From: a bacterium
Lineage (GTDB): Bacteria; Acidobacteriota; Polarisedimenticolia; Polarisedimenticolales; Polarisedimenticolaceae
DNA length: 64,000 bases
Assembly (NCBI GenBank): GCA_024226515.1
Contig: JAAELQ010000230.1
Span: 1 to 64,000 of the forward strand
Direction: 5' to 3'
The notes below the pieces were generated by a model. That model worked only from the letters and a program-made list of their open reading frames with translations. It searched no databases and was not told where the DNA came from. Position numbers and translations under genes: made by a program. Of this stretch, positions 10,798 through 17,616 are shown piece after piece. The stretch's first letter is position 1. Every line of letters starts with the position of its first letter.

Positions 10798-10899
10798 CTC
10801 TTTCACTCCTGAGCGGCCGCCTGCCGCGTCCGGTCTCGCCTCTGATGACCCGCCCGCGACCGTTTTTCACAAAATCGGCCAAGCTGGGGCGAATAGGGC

Positions 10900-10930
10900 T
10901 TGTCTCAGGCATCCTCGATGCTGTTAACAT
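10900..10930 (+). promoter_or_regulatory. Candidate promoter for the cyclase/exporter operon
   Basis: TTGTCT at 10900-10905 and TTAACA/TAACAT at 10924-10930 have an 18-19 base spacing, about 80 bases before the GTG start of the MBL-fold gene. It sits in an A/T-richer patch of the divergent intergenic region 10798-11012. The call rests on resemblance to a housekeeping-sigma consensus, which is uncertain in this lineage. Confidence 0.3.
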
Positions 10931-11012
10931 AGCGCCAGTCGATGGTCGCCCGTGAAAAACAAGGCGAATCGGGCCGAAACGGCCCGGGAACGCTTGCAGC
11001 GGAGGCTCCCCG

Positions 11013-11849
11013 GTGAGCGACGGTTCGCTCAGGCTCACGATCCACGGAGCGCGCGGATCGGTTCCCACACCCGAGGGAACCCACCGCGTGCACGGGGGCG
11101 ACACGACTTGCCTCGAGCTTGCTCTCTCCGCAACGCATCGGCTGATCCTGGATTGCGGATCCGGCCTGCGCTCGGCCGAGGCGAATCTCCCCCAGGGCGG
11201 TACCGGCGGCGGGTTGCGCTTCGACGTCCTGATGACGCACTACCACCTCGACCACGTGCTCGGCCTGCCGTTCTTCAAGCCGCTGTACAACGCGGACAAC
11301 CTGTTCACGTTCTACGGCTTCGGCTGGAACGAGTACGGCGTCCGCGCCGCGCTCGAGAACGTGTTGCGCCCGCCGTGGTTCCCGGTGGCGCTGTCCGAAA
11401 CCGTGTCGCAGAAGCGCTACGTCGATCTGGGAACCGACCCGTTGCGATTCGGCGAGCTCCGCGTTCGACACGCACCGCTCAACCACCCGCAGGGCGCCGT
11501 CGCGTTTCGCCTGGATCACGGATCGAGGTCGGTCGTGCTGGCGACGGACCACGAGCGCGGGGTAGCCGAGCTCGACGCCGGGTTGCAGCAACTGAGCGAC
11601 GGCGCCGACCTGTTGATTCACGACGCTCAGTACACGCCCGAGGAGTACGAGAGCGCGTTCCGCGGCTGGGGCCACAGCAGTTGGCGTCAGGCGATCGAGA
11701 CGGCGCGCATGTCGAACGCGAAACGGCTGTTGCTGTTCCATCACGATCCCGATCGCACCGACTCGCAGATGGAGAGCATCGTGCGCCAGGCCACGGGTGT
11801 CTTTCCGGAGATCGAGGCCGCTCGCGACGGGATGAGTATCGAGTTTTGA
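11013..11849 (+). CDS. MBL-fold metallohydrolase, first gene of the cyclase/exporter operon
   Basis: Metallo-beta-lactamase-fold hydrolase of 278 residues, cytoplasmic. The dimetal motif THYHLDH gives H76, H78, D80 and H81; later ligands are probably the His in APLNHPQG, the Asp in LATDHERG and the His in LLLFHHDP. The layout (N-terminal GARGSVPTPEGTHRVHGGDTT, late FHHDP) resembles the PhnP/RNase Z/phosphodiesterase side of the superfamily rather than beta-lactamases. Start GTG at 11013, with GGAGG upstream. It is followed after 22 bp by the cyclase gene. Position next to a nucleotide cyclase and a cyclic-nucleotide-binding protein suggests a cyclic-nucleotide phosphodiesterase, but that is inference; some MBL proteins in such operons are uncharacterised. 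Confidence 0.85.
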   Translation: MSDGSLRLTIHGARGSVPTPEGTHRVHGGDTTCLELALSATHRLILDCGSGLRSAEANLPQGGTGGGLRFDVLMTHYHLDHVLGLPFFKPLYNADNLFTFYGFGWNEYGVRAALENVLRPPWFPVALSETVSQKRYVDLGTDPLRFGELRVRHAPLNHPQGAVAFRLDHGSRSVVLATDHERGVAELDAGLQQLSDGADLLIHDAQYTPEEYESAFRGWGHSSWRQAIETARMSNAKRLLLFHHDPDRTDSQMESIVRQATGVFPEIEAARDGMSIEF

Positions 11850-11871
11850 CCATGAAGCCAGAGGAAAAACC

Positions 11872-13443
11872 GTGACCGCGAGAATCGTCTACGAGATCGA
11901 TGGTCAGGAGGTCTCGCGTGATCTGGACAAGAACCAGATCACGCTGGGACGCGACGACAGCAACGACATCGTGATCGAGCTGCAGTCGATCTCGCGCAAA
12001 CACGCCCAGCTGTCCCTGCGGGGCGAGCGCTGGCGCATCAGGGACCTGGACAGCCTGAACGGGACGCGCGTCAACGAGCTGTCGCACACCGACATCGACC
12101 TGAACGACGGCGACACGATCTACCTCTACAAGTTTCCCGTCGTCTTCCGCGACGAGGAACGCGCCCGCGTATCGCTGACTCCCGCCGGTTTCTCCGGCGA
12201 GGAGCTCGGGCCGCAGACGATCATCCAGGACGCAGTCGACTTTTCCTCCCTCGTGGCTCGTCCGCCGGACGTCGAACGCTTTCGCAAACTGCTGACGCTG
12301 GTGACCAAGGCCTCCGAGACGATCGTGACCAGCACCACCGTCGACGAGACGTTCAGCAAGGTGCTGGACCTGACCTTCGACCACCTGCCGGTGCAACGCG
12401 GCCTGATCATGGCGCGCGAGAACGACCGTCGGGATCTGGTGGTCAAGTGCGTGAAGGAGCGGGGCAAAGGGGACAATCCATCCGAGATCCGCTTCCCGCG
12501 CTCGATCGCGGACAAGGTCTACGAGGGCAAGGTGGCGGTGCTCACCCGCGACGCGCAGTCCGATCAGCGCTTCGAGGGTCAGTCCGTGATCGATCTGGGT
12601 ATCCGCTCGGCCATGGCGGCACCGCTGTGGAGCGCGGAGCGTGTCGAAGGCCTGATCTACGTCGACACCCTGCAGATGGGTGCGTTCGACGAGTTCGATC
12701 TGGACCTGTTGTCGGCGCTGGGCAACCACGTCGCCGTCGCACTGGAGCAATCACGGCTGCAACGATCGCTGATGGAGCAGCGGCTCGTGCGCCAACGGCT
12801 GGCCCGCTACCACTCCGCGGCCGTCGTCGACCTGATCACGCGCAGCGAGAACTTCTCGGGTGAAGTCCTGATGGCCGAGGAGCGCGACGTCACCGTCCTG
12901 TTCGCGGACGTCGTCGGCTTCACGCACCATTGCGAGGGCAAGCAACCGATCGAGATCGCCGAGCTACTGAACCGTTATTTCAGCGAGATGACCGAGAAGA
13001 TCTTCGCCCATGACGGGACGGTGGACAAGTTCATCGGCGACTGCGTGATGGCGGTGTTCGGCGCTCCCCTGCCCTCCGAGGATCACGCGGTTCGCGCAGT
13101 CGCGGCGGCGCTCGACATGCGCGAGGCCCTGCTCCACCTGAACCGACAGTTGCCCAGCGACTCGCGCTGGGAGTTCCGCGTCGGGATCCACTCCGGACCG
13201 GTCGTCGCGGGAGACATCGGCTCCGTCCGTCGCACGGACTACACCGTGCTCGGCGGAACGGTGAACATCGCCGCACGCCTCGAGGCCGCGGTCGCGAAGG
13301 CGGGTGAGATCGTGATCTCCGAGGCCACGCGCTCGGCGCTGGACTCGAGTTTCGAGTTGCGCGAGCTGGGTCAGCAGTCGCTCAAGGGGATCCGCGAGTC
13401 GGTGGTTTGCTACGAGGTGCTAGCGAGTGGTGGTGGCGGCTGA
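11872..13443 (+). CDS. FHA-GAF-class III adenylate cyclase
   Basis: A 523-residue cytoplasmic signalling enzyme. An FHA phosphopeptide-binding domain (about 20-95: ITLGRDDSNDIVIE, SISRKHAQL, DLDSLNGTRVN) is followed by a GAF domain (about 140-300) and a class III nucleotide cyclase domain (about 340-515). Metal-binding aspartates are D346 (FADVVGF) and D390 (IGDCVMAVFG). Substrate-selecting K386 (DKFIGD) and T458 (DYTVLGG) match the class IIIb adenylate cyclase pattern; N465 and R469 (VNIAARLE) are the transition-state residues. It is therefore predicted to make cAMP from ATP. The FHA domain suggests control by a phosphothreonine protein, possibly via the Ser/Thr kinase encoded about 2 kb away, but that link is speculation. 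GTG start. Confidence 0.92.
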   Translation: MTARIVYEIDGQEVSRDLDKNQITLGRDDSNDIVIELQSISRKHAQLSLRGERWRIRDLDSLNGTRVNELSHTDIDLNDGDTIYLYKFPVVFRDEERARVSLTPAGFSGEELGPQTIIQDAVDFSSLVARPPDVERFRKLLTLVTKASETIVTSTTVDETFSKVLDLTFDHLPVQRGLIMARENDRRDLVVKCVKERGKGDNPSEIRFPRSIADKVYEGKVAVLTRDAQSDQRFEGQSVIDLGIRSAMAAPLWSAERVEGLIYVDTLQMGAFDEFDLDLLSALGNHVAVALEQSRLQRSLMEQRLVRQRLARYHSAAVVDLITRSENFSGEVLMAEERDVTVLFADVVGFTHHCEGKQPIEIAELLNRYFSEMTEKIFAHDGTVDKFIGDCVMAVFGAPLPSEDHAVRAVAAALDMREALLHLNRQLPSDSRWEFRVGIHSGPVVAGDIGSVRRTDYTVLGGTVNIAARLEAAVAKAGEIVISEATRSALDSSFELRELGQQSLKGIRESVVCYEVLASGGGG

Positions 13444-13489
13444 TTCCGTTCACCGCCCTTTTATGATGCTCGAAACGCAGGAGCTTTCG

Positions 13490-14053
13490 ATGCGCAAGGT
13501 ACTGTTCATCCTCAGTGAGTTGGCCGACGAGGACGTCGAGTGGTTCGTCCACAACGGCAACAAGGAGAAGCACACTCAGGGAACCGTGCTGATCAACGAG
13601 GGCAAGCCGATCGACGTGCTGTACATCCTGATCGAGGGTCAGCTTTCGGTGTCGCTCGCCGCGCTCGGAGGTAAGGAGATCGCCCGCCTGCTCTCGGGCG
13701 AGATCCTCGGTGAACTGTCCTTCCTCGATTCGCGGCCGCCGTCGGCGACGGTCTCCGCGCTGACCGACGCCACGGTGCTGTCCGTTCCCCGCTCGGCGCT
13801 CGGCGACAAGCTCGAGAACGACCCACCGTTCGCGGCGCGCTTCTATCGCGCGCTCGGCGTGTTCCTCGCATCCCGACTGCGCAAGACGCAGCAGCGCCTG
13901 GGCTACGGCAAGGACGATGTCCTCGATGACGACGTGCAACACGAGGACGAGCTCGACCCCTCCGTGCTGGGCCAGGTCGCGCTAGCGGGGGCGCGCTTCG
14001 ATTGGATGATGAAACGGTTGCGCGGCGAACCGTCCGCGGGATCGTCGAGGTAA
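13490..14053 (+). CDS. Cyclic nucleotide-binding domain protein linked to the exporter
   Basis: About 187 residues with one CNB (Crp-type) beta-roll. GTVLINEGKPIDVLYILIEGQLSV leads to the phosphate-binding cassette GEILGELSFLDSRPPSATV, which keeps the Glu and Arg that contact the cyclic phosphate. There is no helix-turn-helix region, so it is not a Crp-like transcription factor; the C-terminal about 60 residues are helical and acidic (KDDVLDDDVQHEDELD). I chose ATG 13490 for its AGGAG 7 bases upstream; the frame is open to 13427 and has other ATGs at 13463/13466. It starts 46 bp after the cyclase and ends 5 bp before the HlyD-like gene. CNB proteins recur beside NHLM-type exporters in other phyla, so it may gate export in response to the cyclase product. 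Confidence 0.85.
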   Translation: MRKVLFILSELADEDVEWFVHNGNKEKHTQGTVLINEGKPIDVLYILIEGQLSVSLAALGGKEIARLLSGEILGELSFLDSRPPSATVSALTDATVLSVPRSALGDKLENDPPFAARFYRALGVFLASRLRKTQQRLGYGKDDVLDDDVQHEDELDPSVLGQVALAGARFDWMMKRLRGEPSAGSSR

Positions 14054-14058
14054 GGGCC

Positions 14059-15411
14059 ATGGCCGAGCAGAAGAGCAGCCCGTTTCGGCAGAAATCGCTC
14101 GAGCGTCTCTCCTCGCCCGAGCGGCTCGATCAGTTGCTACGTGTCGTCGACCGCAAGTCGTGGCTACCCCTCGGGGCGCTCGGCCTGCTCGTCGCCGCAC
14201 TCGTCGGCTGGGCCGTGATGGGGAAGATTCCCGAGCGCGTCGAAGGTCCGGGGATCCTGATTCACCCGCGCGACGTGGTCGACATCCACGCGCCGGGTCC
14301 GGGCTACCTCGAGGATCTGCTCGTTGCCGTCGACGACGTCGTGCGCGAGGGCGACGAGCTGGCGCTGCTCGCTCGGCCCGACCTCGAAAAAGAGCTCGAG
14401 CTGCAGCAGGACAAGTCGCGCGAGCTGGCGCGACAGCTGCAGTCCGAGATGAACGACGGCGACGTGCCGAACGTCGAAGAGCTCGAGCTGACGCGCGAGA
14501 TGATCGCTTCGCACCTGACTCACGGGCGGCGCTTCGCGAACGACCTGCGCCGGCAGGACCTGCAGGAGCTGATCACGCGACGCGCGGGGCTCGAGGAACA
14601 GCTGCGCCACGCGAAGTCGGTCAGCGCGTCGCGCGAGGAGCAGCTCGAGAGGCAACGGCGCGCCGAGGAGCAGGGGGTCGGCACACGCATGCAGGTCGTT
14701 GAGGCCGAGGTACCGCACCGCGAGAGCCTTCAGGATGTCGCCGAGATCGAGGCGCAACTGCGCGATCTTCAGACCGGAGAGCTGCAGGTCCAGGAGACGT
14801 ATCGGCTGCGGGTGGAGCACATCGACGATCGTGAGCAGCAGTTCTCGGACGTGCTGCGCGAGATCGAGCGCATCGAGAACACGATGCTCGAGGAGGGTCG
14901 GATCGTCGCCGAGCAGGGCGGCCGCGTGGTCGAGCTCAGCGCAACGCCCGGGCGCTACCTGCGCGCGGGCGACCGCATCGGGGCGATCGCCGCCGAGGCC
15001 GGGTCGAAGCTAGTCAGCGTCTCCTACTTCCGCGTGCGCGACGGCAAGAAGCTGGAGCCGGGAGATCTGGTGCACGTCTCGCCGGTCACCGTCGAGCGCG
15101 AACGCTTCGGCAGCATCGTCGGCAAGGTGACCCGCGTTTCCAGCCGTGGCGTGACGCTGGCGCATGCCGGGGCGGTGATCGGCAACATGGAGATGGCCGA
15201 GACCATGATCGCGGGCGGGTATCGCATCGAGGTCGAGGCGGAGCTCGAGGTGGACCCGCAGACCGTGAGCGAGTTCGCCTGGACCTCGCCGCGCGGACCG
15301 GATCTTCGGATCACGCCCGGCACGACGACGCAGACCCGCGTCGTCGTCGACGAGCGCAAGCCGATTACCTACATCATTCCCGCCTTGAAGCAATCCACGG
15401 GGATCGACTGA
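14059..15411 (+). CDS. NHLM-type export system HlyD-like adaptor
   Basis: Periplasmic adaptor (membrane fusion protein) of 450 residues for peptide export. The N-terminal SLERLSSPERLDQLLRVVDR followed by one transmembrane segment (about 35-54) is characteristic of the NHLM bacteriocin-system secretion protein family. The half-lipoyl motif (GILIHPRDVVDIHAPGPGYL), a long coiled coil (about 110-295) and the returning beta domain follow. It would bridge the two downstream ABC proteins to the outer membrane, though no TolC-type gene is in the window. The ATG at 14059 gives the family-typical start; the frame is open further upstream. It is followed after 2 bp by the C39 ABC gene. Confidence 0.9.
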   Translation: MAEQKSSPFRQKSLERLSSPERLDQLLRVVDRKSWLPLGALGLLVAALVGWAVMGKIPERVEGPGILIHPRDVVDIHAPGPGYLEDLLVAVDDVVREGDELALLARPDLEKELELQQDKSRELARQLQSEMNDGDVPNVEELELTREMIASHLTHGRRFANDLRRQDLQELITRRAGLEEQLRHAKSVSASREEQLERQRRAEEQGVGTRMQVVEAEVPHRESLQDVAEIEAQLRDLQTGELQVQETYRLRVEHIDDREQQFSDVLREIERIENTMLEEGRIVAEQGGRVVELSATPGRYLRAGDRIGAIAAEAGSKLVSVSYFRVRDGKKLEPGDLVHVSPVTVERERFGSIVGKVTRVSSRGVTLAHAGAVIGNMEMAETMIAGGYRIEVEAELEVDPQTVSEFAWTSPRGPDLRITPGTTTQTRVVVDERKPITYIIPALKQSTGID

Positions 15412-15413
15412 CG

Positions 15414-17597
15414 TTGGGCTGGTTCGGCAAGTCCAAGATCGCCAAGACGCCCGCCGTGCTCCAGATGGAGGCGGTCGAGTGCGGCGCCGCCTCGCTTGCG
15501 ATCCTTCTCGGATTTCACGGGCGCATCGTCCCGCTGTCCGAGTTGCGCGTCGAGTGCGGCGTTTCGCGCGACGGCAGCAATGCCGCCAACGTGGTCAAGG
15601 CCGCGAGGCGTTACGGGCTGAAGGCCAAGGGGCTCTCCGTCGATCTCGAGGATGTGCAGAAGCTGACGGGGCCGTTCATCGTCTTCTGGAACTTCAACCA
15701 CTTCCTCGTGGTCGAGGGTTTCAAGAAGAACAAGGTCTACATGAGCGACCCGGCCAGCGGCCGGCGCATCGTCAGCCTGCAGGAGTTCGACGAGGGCTTC
15801 ACCGGCGTCGTGCTGTACATGGAGCCGGGGCCCGAGTTCGAGAAGATCGGCAGCCACCCGAGCACGGTGCGCGCGTTGAGCCAGCGGCTGTCGGGCTCGA
15901 TGCGCGACCTGGCGTTCTGCGTCGGGGCCGGGTTCCTGCTCGTCACGCCGGGCCTCGCCGTTCCGATGATGACGCAGGTCTTCATCGACGAGGTGCTGAT
16001 CGCCGCGCGACACGACTGGCTCCGGCCGTTGATCCTGGGGTTGGCGCTGCTGGCGGGGCTGCGCATCGTGCTGCGCTGGATGCAGCTGCGTTACCTGCGC
16101 GAGCTGCGCACCAAGCTGGCGGTCAAGCTGTCCGGCTCGTTCCTGTGGCACGTGCTGCGGCTTCCGGTGGGCTTCTTCGAGCAGCGCTTCGCCGGGGAGA
16201 TCAGCAGTCGCCTGGGCCTCAACGACGACATCGCGGACACGCTCTCCGGCCAGCTCGCAACCGTAATCATCGACTGCGCGATGTTGCTGTTCTACATCGC
16301 GCTGATGTACCACTACGATCCGCGGCTGACCGTGATCGGCGTGTTCTTCGCGCTGGGCAACGTCGGCGCGCTGCGCTGGATCGCGCGGCGCCGGATCGAG
16401 GGCAACATGCGGCTGCGCTCGGAGCTGGGCAAGGTCGCCGGCGTCTCCATCGCGGGGCTGCAGAGCATCGAGACGCTCAAGGGATCCGCGCTGGAATCCG
16501 CGTTCTTCTCGCGCTGGTCGGGTCACTACACCAAGGCAACCACCGCGCAGCAGGACCTCGGGCTGAGCAACCAGACGCTGGGCGTGCTCCCGGTCGTGCT
16601 GTCGTCGATCACGACGTTGCTGATCCTCGTCATCGGTGGCCTGCGCGTGATGGATGGCGAGCTGTCGATCGGCATGCTGATCGCATTCCAGAGCCTGATG
16701 CTCAGCTTCCAGCGCCCGGTCTCGACTCTCGTCGGTCTGGGCGGCCAGCTGCAGACGATCCAGGGCGACCTCGTCCGCGTCGACGACGTGCTGCAGCACG
16801 ACGTCGACCCCGAGACGTCGCGAGACGAGACCGTGGCGGCGGAGGGCAAGTGGCGACTCGACGGCAGAATCGAGCTGCAAGACGTCACGTTCGGATACAG
16901 CCACATCGCCGACGCGCTGATCGAGGAGTTCAGTCTCATGCTCGAGCCGGGACGCAGGGTGGCGCTGGTCGGCGGCAGCGGTTCCGGGAAGTCCACGATC
17001 GCCAAGATGGTCTGCGGCCTGTACGAACCGTGGGAGGGTCGCATCCTGTTCGATGGTCGCACCCGGCGCGAGTACCCGCGCTGGCTGCTGGCCAACTCGC
17101 TGGCGATGGTGGACCAGGACATCCTGTTCTTCGCCGGAAGCGTGCGCGACAACCTGACGCTGTGGGACGACACCGTACCGCCGCAGGACCTGGAGGATGC
17201 GTGCCGCGACGCCGAGATCCTCGAGGTCGTGCTCTCGCTGCCCGGTGGCTTCGAGTCCGAGTTGCTGGAGGGCGCGGCGAACCTCAGCGGCGGCCAGCGC
17301 CAGCGGCTGGAGATCGCGCGCGCGCTCGTCAACAGTCCGTCCGTGCTCGTGCTGGACGAGGCGACCAGCGCACTCGACTCGGAGACCGAATACCAGATCG
17401 ACCAGAACCTGCGTATGCGCGGCTGCGCGACGATCGTCGTCGCGCACCGTCTCAGCACGATCCGCGACGCGGACGAGATCATCGTGCTCAGCAAGGGCAA
17501 GGTCGTGCAGCGTGGGCGGCACGAGGACCTGTGGGACGTCGAGGGCGAGTACCGCCGTCTGATCATGAGCGAGGGAGGGGCACTGGGTCACGAGTGA
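15414..17597 (+). CDS. NHLM-type ABC transporter with C39 leader peptidase
   Basis: Bifunctional 727-residue exporter that should cleave a double-glycine leader and pump the peptide out. N-terminal C39 peptidase: Q17, catalytic C23 (VECGAASLAIL), H96 (FNHFLVVEGF) and D112 (MSDPASG) are all present, so the protease looks active. Six-helix transmembrane domain about 155-440. ATPase domain: Walker A GGSGSGKST near 520, signature LSGGQRQRLEIARAL, Walker B VLVLDEATSALD, and H-loop VAHRLST. It matches the NHLM ABC 1 (peptidase/ATP-binding) family. The likely start is TTG at 15414, 2 bp after the HlyD gene. Confidence 0.92.
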   Translation: MGWFGKSKIAKTPAVLQMEAVECGAASLAILLGFHGRIVPLSELRVECGVSRDGSNAANVVKAARRYGLKAKGLSVDLEDVQKLTGPFIVFWNFNHFLVVEGFKKNKVYMSDPASGRRIVSLQEFDEGFTGVVLYMEPGPEFEKIGSHPSTVRALSQRLSGSMRDLAFCVGAGFLLVTPGLAVPMMTQVFIDEVLIAARHDWLRPLILGLALLAGLRIVLRWMQLRYLRELRTKLAVKLSGSFLWHVLRLPVGFFEQRFAGEISSRLGLNDDIADTLSGQLATVIIDCAMLLFYIALMYHYDPRLTVIGVFFALGNVGALRWIARRRIEGNMRLRSELGKVAGVSIAGLQSIETLKGSALESAFFSRWSGHYTKATTAQQDLGLSNQTLGVLPVVLSSITTLLILVIGGLRVMDGELSIGMLIAFQSLMLSFQRPVSTLVGLGGQLQTIQGDLVRVDDVLQHDVDPETSRDETVAAEGKWRLDGRIELQDVTFGYSHIADALIEEFSLMLEPGRRVALVGGSGSGKSTIAKMVCGLYEPWEGRILFDGRTRREYPRWLLANSLAMVDQDILFFAGSVRDNLTLWDDTVPPQDLEDACRDAEILEVVLSLPGGFESELLEGAANLSGGQRQRLEIARALVNSPSVLVLDEATSALDSETEYQIDQNLRMRGCATIVVAHRLSTIRDADEIIVLSKGKVVQRGRHEDLWDVEGEYRRLIMSEGGALGHE

Positions 17598-17616
17598 CCG
17601 CCCCGGAGCAACCGAG

